Origin: Wurfbainia villosa
Lineage: Eukaryota; Streptophyta; Magnoliopsida; Zingiberales; Zingiberaceae
DNA: 64,000 bases
Assembly (NCBI GenBank): GCA_025175895.1
Contig: CM046001.1
Coordinates: 48,421,719-48,485,718, forward strand
Direction of reading: 5' to 3'
Shown here: piece after piece, positions 31,534-42,561 of the stretch
How the letters are laid out: each line of letters begins with the position of its first letter
Numbering within the stretch: position 1 is the stretch's first letter
Notes under the pieces: generated by a model
The model's database searches: none
Seen by the model: the letters and a program-made list of their open reading frames with translations, nothing else
What the model was told of the DNA's origin: nothing
Translations under genes and position numbers: made by a program

Positions 31534-33300
31534 TCAATCACTATAATCTCTAAGACCCAGTGACCTAGTATGCCCATCATGCTTCCTCTGTGCTAAAGCT
31601 TTGTCCAAGGGATCCACAATGTTAGCATCATTATCTACTCTGCATATCCGCATATCTCCTATATCGATGATCTCTCGAATGAGGTGATACCGCCGTAGTA
31701 TATGTTTGGAACGCTGGTGAGAACAAGGTTCCTCAGCCTGTGTTATAGCCCCGTTGTTGTCACAATACAGCTCTATAGGGCTCACGATGATAGGAACTAC
31801 ACCAACCTTAGAAACAAACTTCCTAATCCAAACAATCTCTTTTGCCACATCAGAAGCAGCAATATACTCGGCCTCTGTAGTAGAATCCGTGACTGTGTCT
31901 TGCTTTGAACTCTTCCAACTCACATCACCACCATTTAAATAAAAGACATATCCTGACTGTGATTTGTAATTATCCTTGTCCGTTTGGAAGCTAACATCGC
32001 TATAACCCTTTATAGAGAGCTCCTCATCACCTCCAAATATCAAGAAATATTCTTTAGTTCTTCTTAAGTACTTAAGAATATTCTTAATGGTTGTCCAATA
32101 ACTATCACCTGAATCTGACTGGTACCTACTCGTCATGCTTAAAGCATATGAGACATCAAGATGAGTGCATATCATGGCGTACATAATAGACCCTATAGCA
32201 AATGCATAAGGGATCTGATCCATGCGTTCCCTTTCTTCCTTAGAAGAAGGGCATTGAGCCTTTGAAAGGCTCACACCATTAGACATTGGCAGAAATCCTT
32301 TCTTGGAATTCTGCATGGCAAAATGTTTAAGCACTTGTCAATGTATACACTCTGACTTAAGCCAATCAATCTCTTAGATCTATCTCTATAGATCTTAATG
32401 CCTAAAATATAGGCTGCTTCACCAAAGTCCTTCATTTAGAAACAATTCCCAAGCTAAGTCTTCACAGACTACAGCGTAGGCATGTCGTTTCCACTAAGAA
32501 GTATGTCATTAACATATAAGATAAGAAAGATAACTATGTTCTCACTAACCCTCTTGTAGACCCAGGTTTCATCTTCATTCTTAATGAAACCAAACTATTT
32601 GATCGCATCATCGAATCGAAGATTCCAGCTTCTAGATACTTGCTTTAAACCATAAATGAACCTTTGCAGCTTGCATGCCTTACAATCATGCTTTGGAACT
32701 ACAAAACCCTCAAGTTGTATCATGTACACATCCTCGAGGAGGTTTCTTCTCAAAAATATAGTTTTGACATCCATTTGTCAGATCTCATAATCGTGGTAAG
32801 CTGCAATAGCAAGCATGGTCCGAATCGACTTAAGCATCGCAACTGGTGAAAAAGTTTCATCATAGTCAATACCATGAATCTGTTTGAAACCTTTAGCTAC
32901 CAATCACCCTTTATAGGTATGCATATGACCATCCATGTGAGTCTTTCTCTTAAAGACCTACTTACACCCAATGGGTTTAACCCCTTCAGGTGGATCAACT
33001 AAAGTCCATGCTTGGTTAGTGTATATGGATTCCATTTCGGACTTCATGGCCTCTAGCCATTTCTCAGAATCTGGGCTCATCACAGCTTCCTGATAGGATG
33101 TAGGCACGTTCAACTCAACAAGTAAAACATCATCATTCTCAAACAAGAGAAATAAATATCTCTCAGGCTGACGACATATCCTATCAGACCTATGAAGAGG
33201 TTGGTCTACTTGAATAAATTGTTGCTCCACAACTTCTTGTGCAACAATCTCATCATCCACAACATTATGTGGTGTCTGTTCAATTTCCATCTCAGTGCTA
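31534..33300 (-). pseudogene. pol: Copia IN-RT linker, RT and RNase H (element D2)
   Basis: Linker and RT start at 33290-32958: SDRICRQPERYLFL, then SEKWLEAMKSEMESIY and WTLVDPPEGVKPIGCK. The RT middle is frame-broken (32950-32340). The catalytic motif at 32505-32516 reads YVND instead of YVDD, which would abolish polymerase activity. The last 266 codons (32334-31534) are open: SKKGFLPMSNGVSLSKAQCP, a TSRYQSD block, DSTTEAEYIAASD, LYCDNNGAI and a HILRRYHLIRE tail ending LRDYSD. That RNase H half is better kept than in D1. Confidence 0.88.
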
Positions 33301-33584
33301 TCTTTATCTTGAATTTCTTCAAGATGTATTTTACTCCAACTAGTTCTTCTAGAAATGAACTCTCTTTCTAGAAATATGCCATTTCTAGTGACAACATGTT
33401 GTCGTGTGTGGGATTGTAGAAATAATATCCTTTCATTTCCTTAGGATATCCTACAAAGTTGCACTTGTCTGATTTGGGGCCTAGTTTGTCAGAGATTTGA
33501 CTTCGAACATAATCCTCACAACCCCAAATCATCATAAAAGACATTTTGGGACTCCTACCAGTCCATATCGCATATGGTGTCTTT
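33301..33584 (-). pseudogene. pol: Integrase C-terminal part (element D2)
   Basis: Minus-strand TPYAIWTGRSPKMSF, WGCEDYVRSQ and FVGYPKEMKGYYFYNP (33584-33370), then a degenerate stretch to the linker. Interrupted on its upstream side by C, with TCTTT (33580-33584) facing ACTTT (38835-38839). Confidence 0.83.
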
Positions 33585-34002
33585 TGTTGGTGCAGGGGCA
33601 CCAGATAATCGAACCTGTGTTTTGATTATGACAAAAATACAAAGTTAAGTTTACATCGTTATCTCATGAGCTAAATCAAGTATGCAGAAAAGTACTAAAG
33701 CTAGAGCTGAAGGCTAGTGACACTCGAAGGAAGCCGCGGTGGTCGGGCGACACTCGAGTGACTTCAGAGGGAGCCGAAGGAATCGAATGGAAGGTCGGAA
33801 GTGAAAGCGACACAGTAAGTATCGAGGTAGGATCGTGTGAGTGAGAGATGGTAAGGTTGTGTCCTCTGTATGGGGACGACCATAGGCGGCGATCCGACTA
33901 AGACTTCTTGTGGAAGGTCTAGGTCGAGATCGGACGGTTAGAAACCGTCGTATTTATCATTTTCTGAGCTAACCTCTCACTGCAGGGAAGTGGCCAGGCT
34001 GG

Positions 34003-34073
34003 CAGTCGACTGCTGGACATTGGGCAGTCGACTGATGCTCATCAGTCGACTGATGGGAGTCATCAGTCGACTG
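34003..34073 (+). promoter_or_regulatory. Four CAGTCGACTG palindromes upstream of the C promoter
   Basis: Perfect 10-base palindromes at 34003-34012, 34025-34034, 34043-34052 and 34064-34073 (spacing 22, 18, 21), the last three followed by ATG(C/G). About 130 bases before the TATA box. The 3' LTR has five units here (38151-38250), several with single changes (AATCGACTG, CAGTCAACTG), so unit number differs between the two LTRs of one element. Confidence 0.7.
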
Positions 34074-34201
34074 ATGGCGACGAATCAGCCCTTGCGCTAG
34101 GTCAAAACGGATAAGGTTTGACGCGGCCACTTCACGATAAAATTTATACAACTTCGTGATCTGTTCCGAAATATGAGGAGACAAATTTAGAGGCCAAAAT
34201 C

Positions 34202-34208
34202 TATAAAA
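34202..34208 (+). promoter_or_regulatory. TATA box in 5' LTR of C
   Basis: TATAAAA in ATCTATAAAAGGAGGGG; identical context at 38372-38378 in the 3' LTR. Confidence 0.77.
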
Positions 34209-34668
34209 GGAGGGGTGGATTCCAACTCCAAACATCATCAAGTTTATTCATCAAGTGCTCCTACAACACCAACGCTCCAACACCGTCATAACGCCGACGC
34301 GACAATAAGTTCTGATCTTCTTCGTCGGCAGTAGCATCTAGTAATTTATTTTGATATTGTATTCATTGTTTTTATTCGTAACAAGGTGAGGTAGACTTGT
34401 TGCCTCATCCTCGTACATTCGGTTTTGTGATTGTTGTCTCCTACCTCCAACGAAGAGGAGACGTTATAGTGCTTTGCCCTTCGTACGCGGTCTAGGACCG
34501 ATAGGGCCTTGGAGTAGCAACCGCTGGATTGTGAACCAAGTAAAAATAAACGTGTTTCTTTATTTTCCGCTGCTCTTACTCATTTAATTATCTACTCGAA
34601 CGAAACGTCGAAAAGATTTACGATCGCTATTCACCCCCCCCTCTAGCGACGCTTCTCGATCCAACAAT

Positions 34669-34680
34669 TGGTATCAGAGC
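34669..34680 (+). other. Primer-binding site, tRNA-iMet type (element C)
   Basis: TGGTATCAGAGC two bases after the LTR end CCAACA. Confidence 0.93.
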
Positions 34681-35157
34681 GGGGGCACTATGATTTGGTG
34701 AAACCACCGATCTAGCACGTTTTGGTTTTCTGTTCGTATTTTTCGATTTGCATTTTTTTTGGTCTTTTTCCTCCCGCACTACTAATCCAAGACGAAGTAT
34801 TGGTACGTTTCTTTTGGTTGTGTGCTTGCAAGTTTTCTCTCTTGGAGTAGCTGATGGTAAAAGGGCCATAACTTTTCGCACAAGTGGACTCACATAACGA
34901 TCTTCCTACCAAATCAAAGCTCTGAGAGATCTACATTTCTTATGAGGGTTTACCCTCGTAACAAGCTGTTTCCAGCCCCAAAATCCAATGTATAGTACCC
35001 TTTCGGGGACATCGAAGGTCGTAAGTTGCTAGTTTTTGTTAGTTTCTTATTTTTCTCATTTAATTCTGTTTATTTCCTATTTATTTCCCACATTACTAAT
35101 CCAAGACCAAGTCTTGGAATTCCCTTTGGTTTTTATTCGTGTTTTGCAAGATACTTA
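34681..35157 (+). other. C leader
   Basis: About 480 bases, pyrimidine- and T-rich. Contains two copies of CACTACTAATCCAAGAC(G/C)AAGT (near 34777 and 35090). No gene seen. Confidence 0.65.
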
Positions 35158-36695
35158 ATGGCTCACATTGAGGGGTATAGCACCACCCGACCTCCGTTCT
35201 TTAACGGAGATGATTTCCGTTATTGGAAAGGTCGAATGGAGTGTTTCTTGAAAACACAAGTCGAGACTTGGATAATAATCCAAACCGGCTTTGCTCTACC
35301 CACCAATGATCAAGGAGAGCCCTTGGATTTCAACAAGTGGACAAATGCAACCAAGAGGCAAATCGAAGTCGGTGCAAGAGCAACCCAAATATTGCAATGC
35401 GGCTTGTCCAAGGAGGAACTCAACTACATCGGACCATTCATTAGTGCCAAGGACCTATGGAACAAATTAATCGAGCTACATGAAGGAACATCCGATGCTA
35501 AGGTATGTAAATGTGACCTTCTTTTCAATAAGTTGTATAACCTTAAGATGCAGTAACAAGAGACGATGACGCAACTACACGCCCGCGTCCAGGACAATGT
35601 CAACGGCCTGCACACCATCGGACACAAGGTCGAAAACCGCGACCTACTAAGGTACGTTCTTAATTCATTTCCTGGGACTACCTTGTGGGCATCCATGGTT
35701 GATGCCTACAAGGTCTCTAATGACCTTTCGAAGCTTAGGTTAGACGAATTATTTTCCGAGTTTGAACTTCACGAGCAAACTAACGTGGTCCGGGCCGAGA
35801 GAGGTATTGCTCTACTTGCAAAACAAAGAAGCAAGCCACCTACCAGGCAAGAAGATGGACTCAAACCCGACGACGAATTAGAGTCCGAATCCAAAAAGGT
35901 GGAAGCAATAGTGAACGTAGTGCGGAAGATCGTTCGGAGGGAAAGGAGGCTACTAAAGAATCAAAAGAGGGCACAATTCAAATCAAATCAAAAGAAGGCT
36001 TTTCATGCAACATGGGACAACAAAGAAGGCGGCGACATAGCATGCATGGCAAGACCCGAAGAGACCGAGTCAGAGTCAAAATCCGAATCCAATTACAACA
36101 CCGACTCCGAACTCGAGGACTACTTCGAGAAGCAACTCAAAGCCGGACCAAATGAGAAAATTAAGGTTAGCCGCTCACTAATTCATACGCTTTACAATAC
36201 AATTAAAATGCTTAATAGGAAATTAACTAAGTTCGAGTCTAGGGTTGAGTCGTTACTTGAGGTGGTTGAAACCCTCAAGCAAGAGGCTACTCTAACCTCT
36301 TCAACTAGTCAAGATCAAGAGGGAAACTCAACCCAAATTGAAAAACTTGAGGGGGAGAATTCTCTCTTGAAAGACCGAGTTCAAGAGGTTGAGGCTACGT
36401 TGGAAAGATTCACGTTGGGATCTAAGAATCTTAACCGACTACTTGGAACCCAAGAGCCATGTACAACAAAGCCGGACTCGGATTTAGGTCAACGACTACG
36501 AATAGGTCATATATGTCTATCGTAAATCGTAGTCATCAAAGAGTCCAAGCATGGGTCCCAAAGGTTTTATTGAATTCACATATAAGGACTAATAAGTTTT
36601 GGATTCCCCAGGATCAAATTCATTATTTGAATAGACCATATTGGTTCAATGGTCCAGGGGGAGCTAACACTAAAATAGTATACCCGCTTACTTAG
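35158..36695 (+). pseudogene. gag: SIRE-like Gag with one stop and one frameshift (element C)
   Basis: The ATG at 35158 gives MAHIEGYSTTRPPFFNGDDF, then YWKGRMECFLKTQ. The Gag core FISAKDLWNKLIELHEGTSD ends near a single in-frame TAA at 35554-35556, after which the same frame continues (QETMTQLHARVQDNV, LRYVLNSFPG, LSKLRLDELFSEFELHEQ). An acidic Ser/Glu stretch and a long coiled-coil-like segment (about 36160-36420) follow. A frameshift near 36460 leads to MYNKAGLGF, QAWVPKVLL and TKFW-like text up to TAG at 36695. No CCHC knuckle is visible where one is expected (between LLKNQKRAQF and AFHATWD), so RNA binding may be altered. Homologous to the Gag of F and H. Confidence 0.87.
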
Positions 36696-37733
36696 CAAAA
36701 CCATTGAATATTTTACTTTAATTTGTAGAACGGTTAGATAGGGAAAATAGTTAGTCAACTCTTGACAATATAGTATCAGGACGCGGCGAGATGATAATCC
36801 GTTAGGGAAACAAAGTCTCGTGTATTCAAGCTAGATAAGGCGTATCTAGCTTGGTGCACTTGACCGAGTGGAACTAGCTGAAGCTACCTTGCCGTATCCT
36901 AAACTAGTTAGACCAGGAAGTAACCCTAAGTGACTTAAGTGATATTTTCTTGAATTTGGCTTTGTCTAAGGAAGTGGTCGTTGTTCCGATTAAAGAAGGC
37001 CCCTGTGCCTCACCACGACCTGGAAGCCAATTTCTCGAAAAGTTACTTAACGATCTAAAGGTTAAATCCGAATCTAACCCAAGGTTGACTATCTTTAATC
37101 AATTTAAAATCATCTTACAAAACATATAAGGTGAACAAATTCTGAGACACATAGAATGGGTGAGATGTTACGGATAATTGAAATATACTTAAAACAATCT
37201 TCAAAATACTACTTATTTTCTCAACTATTGTACTTAACAACTCTTAGGCCAAAGTTTAGCGCCCCTACATCTCTTATACTTCATATATTTGATTAAGGGG
37301 GAAAGAAAACTGACCCTAAGAGTTATATTACAAACCTTTAGATTATTGGTGCAGAGGGACACACCTCGAACCAATCTATCTAACTACTGCTAGACGCATG
37401 CTTGGACTGATATTTGATTTATCTAGATGCATGCATATATGATATTGTTTTTAAACCCCCTATTTTATACAAAAACCCCAACATACTTTTTTGACTTATG
37501 GCAAAAGGGGGAGAAGAGCGAAAGTTAAGGGGGAGTTACAAAAAATTTATTTAATTTTGAAAACATTAATTTTGAAAACTAAAGTATCTCTTTCAAAACT
37601 CACCTAGGGTTAAGGGGGAGTTTTGGTTAAGGGGGAGTTTTTGAAAATAACATTCATCATTTACTATACTTGTTTTATGCTTTAATTTCCCTTAACTTTG
37701 TGTTGGTTTGCCATAGATCAAAAAGGGGGAGAT
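36696..37733 (+). other. C non-coding region before 3' LTR
   Basis: No pol remnant. Repeated purine tracts AAGGGGGAG near 37297, 37506, 37529, 37612 and 37630, with the LTR-proximal AAAAAGGGGGAGA at 37720-37732 acting as the likely plus-strand primer. Confidence 0.7.
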
Positions 37734-38834
37734 TGTTGGTGCAGGGGCACCAGATAATTGAACCTGTGTTTTGATTATGGCAAAGACACAAAGTTAAGTT
37801 TACATCGTTATCTCACGAGCTAAATCGAGTATGCAGAAAAGTACTAAAGCTAGAGCTGAAGGCTAGCGACACTCGAAGGAAGCCGCGGTGGTCGGGCAAA
37901 ACTCGAATGACTTCGGAGGGAGCCGAAAAAATCGAATGGATGGCCTGAAGTGAAAGCGACACAGTAAGTATCGAGGTAAGCTCGTGTGAGTGACAGATGG
38001 TAAGGTCGTGTCCTCTTTACGGGGACGACCGTAGGCGGCGATCCGACTAAGACTTCTTGTGGAAGGTCTAGGTCGAGATCGGACAGTTAGAAACCGTCGT
38101 ATTTATCATTTTCCGAGCTAACCTCTCACTGTAGGGAAGTGGCCAGGCTGGCAGTCGACTGCTGGACATTGGTCAGTCGACTGATGCTCATCAGTCGACT
38201 AATGGGAGTCATCAATCGACTGATGGGAGTCATCAGTCAACTGATGGCGATGAATCAACCCTTGCACTAGGTCAAAACGGATAAGGTTTGACGCGACCAC
38301 TGCACGATAAAATTTATACAACTTCGTGATCTATTCCGAAATATGAAGAGACAAATTCAGAGGCCAAAATCTATAAAAGGAGGGGTGGATTCCAACTCTA
38401 AACATCATCAAGTTTATTCATCAAGTGCTCCTACAATGCCAATGCTCCAACACCGTCATAACGCCGACGCGATAATAAGTTCAGATCGTCTTCGTCGGTA
38501 GCAGCATCTAGTAATTTATTTTGATATTGTATTCATTGTTTTTATTCGTAACGAGGTGAGGTAGGCTTGTTGCCTCATCCTCGTACATTCGATTTTGTGA
38601 TCGTTGTCTCCTTCCTTCAACAAGGAGGAGACGTTATAGTGCTTTGCCCTCCGTACGTGGTCTAGGACTGATAGAGCCTTGGAGTAGCAACCGCTGGGTT
38701 GTGAACCAAGTAAAAATAAATGTGTTTCTTTATTTTCCACTGCTCTTACTCATTTAATTATCTACTCAAACGAAACGTCGAAAAGATTTACGATCGCTAT
38801 TCACCCCCCTCTAGCGACGCTTCTCGATCCAACA
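37734..38834 (+). repeat. 3' LTR of element C (1.10 kb)
   Basis: Closely matches 33585-34666; about 19 bases longer, explained largely by one more CAGTCGACTG unit. TATA box 38372-38378. Ends CCAACA before ACTTT of the target. Confidence 0.92.
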
Positions 38835-40007
38835 ACTTTATGACTGCCTTAGATGGGACACAGTTAAGTGTGAAATCAGTCGTCTTTAAAGCATATCCCC
38901 AGAAAAAAGAAGGAAGATTTGTGTGACTCATCATGGATCGTATCATATCTAATAATGTACGATTTCTCCTTTCTGATACACCATTCCACTGTGGTGTTCC
39001 TGGTGGAGTGAGTTGAGATTTAATCCCAAACTCAATGAGATAGTCATGAAAATCTTGGCTAAGGTATTCCCCACCTGGATATGATGGAAGCACTTTTATA
39101 CTCTTACCAAGTTGGTTTTGTACTTCATTCTTGAATTATTTAAACTTTTCAAAGGATTCAAATTTGTTTCTCATAAGATAAACATATCCATATCTACTGA
39201 AATCATCAGTAAAAGTAATGAAGTACTGATAGCCTCCTCTAGCTGCTACATTGAATGACCCACATACATCAGTATGTATGAGTTCTAACAAATCAGTAGC
39301 TCATTCGCCATGTCCACTAAATAGAGTCTTGGTCATCTTGCCTAGCAGATAGGATTCGAATGTCTCATATGATTCAAAATCAAATGAGTCCAGTAATCCA
39401 TCCTTATGAAGTTGGGATATACAACTCTCATTTATGTGACCTAGGCGACAATGCTAGAGATATGTTTGGTTCATATCATTAGATTTGAACCGTTTGGTAT
39501 TTATGTTATAGACTGGGGTTTCAAGAGCTAGAAGATAGAGACCATACACAAGGTGTGCTCTACAAAAAAATATATCATTTAAATAAACGGAACACCGCAT
39601 GTCCTTTATTACAAATGTGGAACCATTCTTGTCTAAACAAGAAACAGAGATAATGTTTTTAGTCAAGGATGAAACATAACAATAATCTTCGAGTTCTAAG
39701 ATAAGCCCAGTGGGCAAAGATAAGGAATATGTCCCTACAACGATGGCAGTAATTTTTGCTCCATTGCCTACCCGTAGGTCCACTTCGACCTTCGTCAATG
39801 ATCTAGTCTTTCGAAGGACCTGCACATTGCTACAAATGTGAGAAGCATAGTCGATATCTAATACCTAAGAAGATGAGATAGATAAATTAACTTTTATAAC
39901 ATATATACCTGAGGCAGAAGTCTCACTTCTCTTCTTTTTCAACTCTTCCAGGTATAGCTTGCAGTTTCCCTACCAATGCTCAGTCTTACCGCAGTGGAAG
40001 CATTCCT
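38835..40007 (-). pseudogene. pol: Copia integrase, protease and end of Gag (element D2)
   Basis: Minus strand. From 40007: GECF-type knuckle start and GNC/LYLEE text, protease region near 39880-39830 (degenerate), VDLRVGNGAKITAIVVGTYSL and LELEDYCYVSSLTKNIISVS (39825-39454), the GAG-pre-integrase zinc domain (39450-39310) and the integrase core (39290-38835). The core has QYF-TFTDDFSRYGYVYL, but the second catalytic site reads LPSYPGGEYLS, where an active enzyme has RSDxGGE: the Asp is replaced by Tyr. PQWNGVSERRNRTLLD is intact. Cut off on the left by C and on the right by H. Confidence 0.85.
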
Positions 40008-41238
40008 TGCAGGGTCATGATGATCGGAGTTGGTCGGCTAGAGGGGGGTGAATAGCCCTCTTTCGTTGCATGGTGGAAGTCATTCTTAATCGTCTACAAT
40101 AAATGTTAGCGCAAGCGGAAAATACAAAGCAAAGACAATTAAGAACAAACACAAAGATAAACAAATAATTCGCAAACACCGCAATGTAACGTGGTTCACG
40201 GCTGCGCCGCTAATCCATGGTCTGATTCGTCCATGGTGAATCACTCCGCAACCAATCCACTATTGGTCTCTCCTTTGCACCAAGCTAGGTGGAGGTAACC
40301 CTTACAACTCAAGAATACTCCTTCTTTTACAATGGATGTGAAAGAAACTAGAAGGAGTTTAACACTTGTGGAGTACTTGGATGATAGTTTGGAACATAAG
40401 CATTAGCCATCCAAAATCTCACACCCTCTCTTTTTATAGAGAGGGCTGATTTCTTCCCGTTGGTCGCCACCAATCGACTGCCACCACTACAACGACCTCC
40501 AAACACGTCAGATCTTGACCGTTGTAGTCCAATGGAACCCTTGGCAGTCGACTGATGTATCCAGATCGATGCCTTCATAGTCAGTCGCCTAATCGGCCAC
40601 GAGAGCTTCGTCCTAAACCCTCTTGACTACCGATCACGCCATCGCTAGCCGACATCGGCATTATCAATGATCGATGGTCTTGGCAAGATCGTCAATATAT
40701 GGTAGTCGACTGCTGGGCCCAAAACCCATCAGTCGGATACCAGTCGAACCCCGTTCGACTCAGAGCAGTCGACTGCTATTTCATGGCAGTCGACTGATGT
40801 CGAGAAATCTCATCCGACACTTAGACAAATGGCCAAGTTTCACCTAAGAGAACTACCCCTTCCCGGGTTACATTTGCTCACTCTCATCCCTCGGAGTCCC
40901 TTGCCTTTGAAGTTATCTTCGTCCGGCCACGTCCCTCGGATGCGCCAAGCGCACGACTCTGCAACGCCATCCTTCGCATCTTGCCCTGAAGTCTACTTCC
41001 TCCGGCTTCACTCCAAGCTCCTCGTCCAGCGGGCCCTCGGATGCTCCAAGCGCACGACTCTGCAGCGCCATCCTTCACCGACTCAAAGACCGAGTCATGA
41101 GAGGTGAAACTCACCAAGGCTCCATTTGCGAATTACTAAGTCCTACAAGACTCCAACACACACATCAAATCCAATCATCCTAACTTAAACCTTTTGCCAC
41201 ACACATCAAAACCATATCACGGGTTGATTGAACTAACA
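40008..41238 (-). repeat. 3' LTR of element H (1.23 kb)
   Basis: Plus-strand text TGCAGGGTCATGATG...GAACTAACA; sense strand begins TGTTAGTTCAATCAACCCG. Matches the F LTR. TATA at 40432-40438 sits in CCCTCTC...GAGAGGG; the CAGTCGACTG-type array spans about 40475-40800. Confidence 0.9.
40432..40438 (-). promoter_or_regulatory. TATA box in 3' LTR of H, in inverted repeat
   Basis: Plus-strand ACCCTCTCTTTTTATAGAGAGGG: TATAAAA on the sense strand lies inside a CCCTCTCT / AGAGAGGG stem. The same text occurs at 44769-44791. Confidence 0.75.
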
Positions 41239-42561
41239 ATCTCCCCCTTTTTAATGTATGACAATTCGTTTAAGTTAGGTAAACATTTGATAAAATATTA
41301 AGGAAAGAAAAGCATGTAAATAACATGATTAGCAACTCTCCCCCTTAATACAAGAAACTCCCCCTAAATACATTCCCCCTTAAACATATATCTTTCTCCC
41401 CCTTTGACACCATCAAAAAGATTAAACAAAGTTTATATGGCATGACATCAAGTCTAGAGAGAAAAAAAAACCAAAAACAATAAAAAACCTGATAAAATCA
41501 GGTTACTATGCTCGTGCACAGTACATCAGTCGACTTGCACAAAGAAATCAGGTTTTCTTATTTTCTGGATGAAATTCAGAAATGCACTATAAATTCTAAA
41601 AAATTCAAAAAATAGTGAAATTTGGGAGACATATTTCTTGTAAGTATATTTATCAATGAAAAATAGTTTATCATGAAAAATCATTATATTTTCAACGATT
41701 TTCCAAAAATCCAAAAGCTTCAAAAACAACTAGGTTTTTGATCAAGTTAGTATCAATTTTGAAGCCTAGTTTTGCCTTAAAACTTTTCAAAACATGAACA
41801 TTCAATTTATGAAACAAGAAATGTTTTCCAAAACATTTGAAATATCCAACCATGATCTTTGGGTAATATGTATATGAATTAAACATAAGTCTTCCCCATG
41901 ATTGGTCTATCATTGCTATTTTGATACCTTAAATGACCATCTAAATGCCATAGGCATTAGTGGACCATTAGTATCATCCTATCATCTCACCCATGTTAAG
42001 TTTTCAATTAAGGTAGCCTATGGTGAGTGTGAGATGTATCCTAAAGGTATTTGTATATACTTAACCATCAATTTCATGGAATTCTACCCAAGGTTAAGTA
42101 TCATCCTTACAACCCACATGATCATAAAGACATATATAAATTAATTTCACATTATGATGATGAAACACATGTATTCGTCAATTTATAATCATGCATTATG
42201 TGTGTAAGCATGAGAAAAAGTAAAGTATCACCCAAAGCATGATTTAAACCCTATTTCCCATGATTATGTGCCAAATATCAAGATCCTAAATCATGATTGC
42301 AAACATGTGTAACAAATACATTAACCATCATGATTTAAGCATTATTATCTATTTTTGGGCACATTATCATCACCCAACACTTTGCTAAAAATGTATAGAT
42401 CATAAGTATCACTTAACACTAAGTGTTGAGCATGACTTAAACTATTTAAGGGTGCATTATCATCACCCAACACTATTTCAAAAATCATGTCCCGCCATCC
42501 TAAGTCAACCAAATAATATGATATAGGTGAAGTCCATATGGTTGACTATCCTAGGGTTTTT
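41239..42561 (-). other. H non-coding region between gag and 3' LTR
   Basis: No pol remnant. Shares with F (15106-16461) the duplicated GGGTGATGATAATG blocks and the ATGGTCATTTAAAGTG-type stretch. CTCCCCCTT tracts (sense AAGGGGGAG) near 41242, 41340, 41356, 41382 and 41396. Confidence 0.7.

Larger units (their letters stand above)
33585..34666 (+). repeat. 5' LTR of element C (1.08 kb)
   Basis: TGTTGGTGCAGGGGC...GATCCAACA. U3 has four perfect CAGTCGACTG palindromes at 34003-34073, TATA box at 34202-34208, and TTCACCCCCCCCTCTAGCG near the end. Confidence 0.92.
33585..38834 (+). mobile_element. Element C: gag-only SIRE-like Copia (TR-GAG type)
   Basis: 5.25 kb with LTRs 33585-34666 and 37734-38834, tRNA-Met primer site, gag, about 1 kb non-coding region and polypurine tract. 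No protease, integrase or RT. Inserted in D2 integrase; flanks TCTTT / ACTTT. Its LTR is clearly related to that of B, whose RT is open, so B-type elements are candidate helpers. Internal length (about 3.07 kb) is very close to those of F and H. Confidence 0.9.

Noticed and set aside
34003..34073. CRISPR-like array (10-base palindromes with ~20-base spacing)
   Set aside because: Repeats are too short, spacers are themselves similar, and the array lies in LTR U3 of a plant retrotransposon with a TATA box just downstream.
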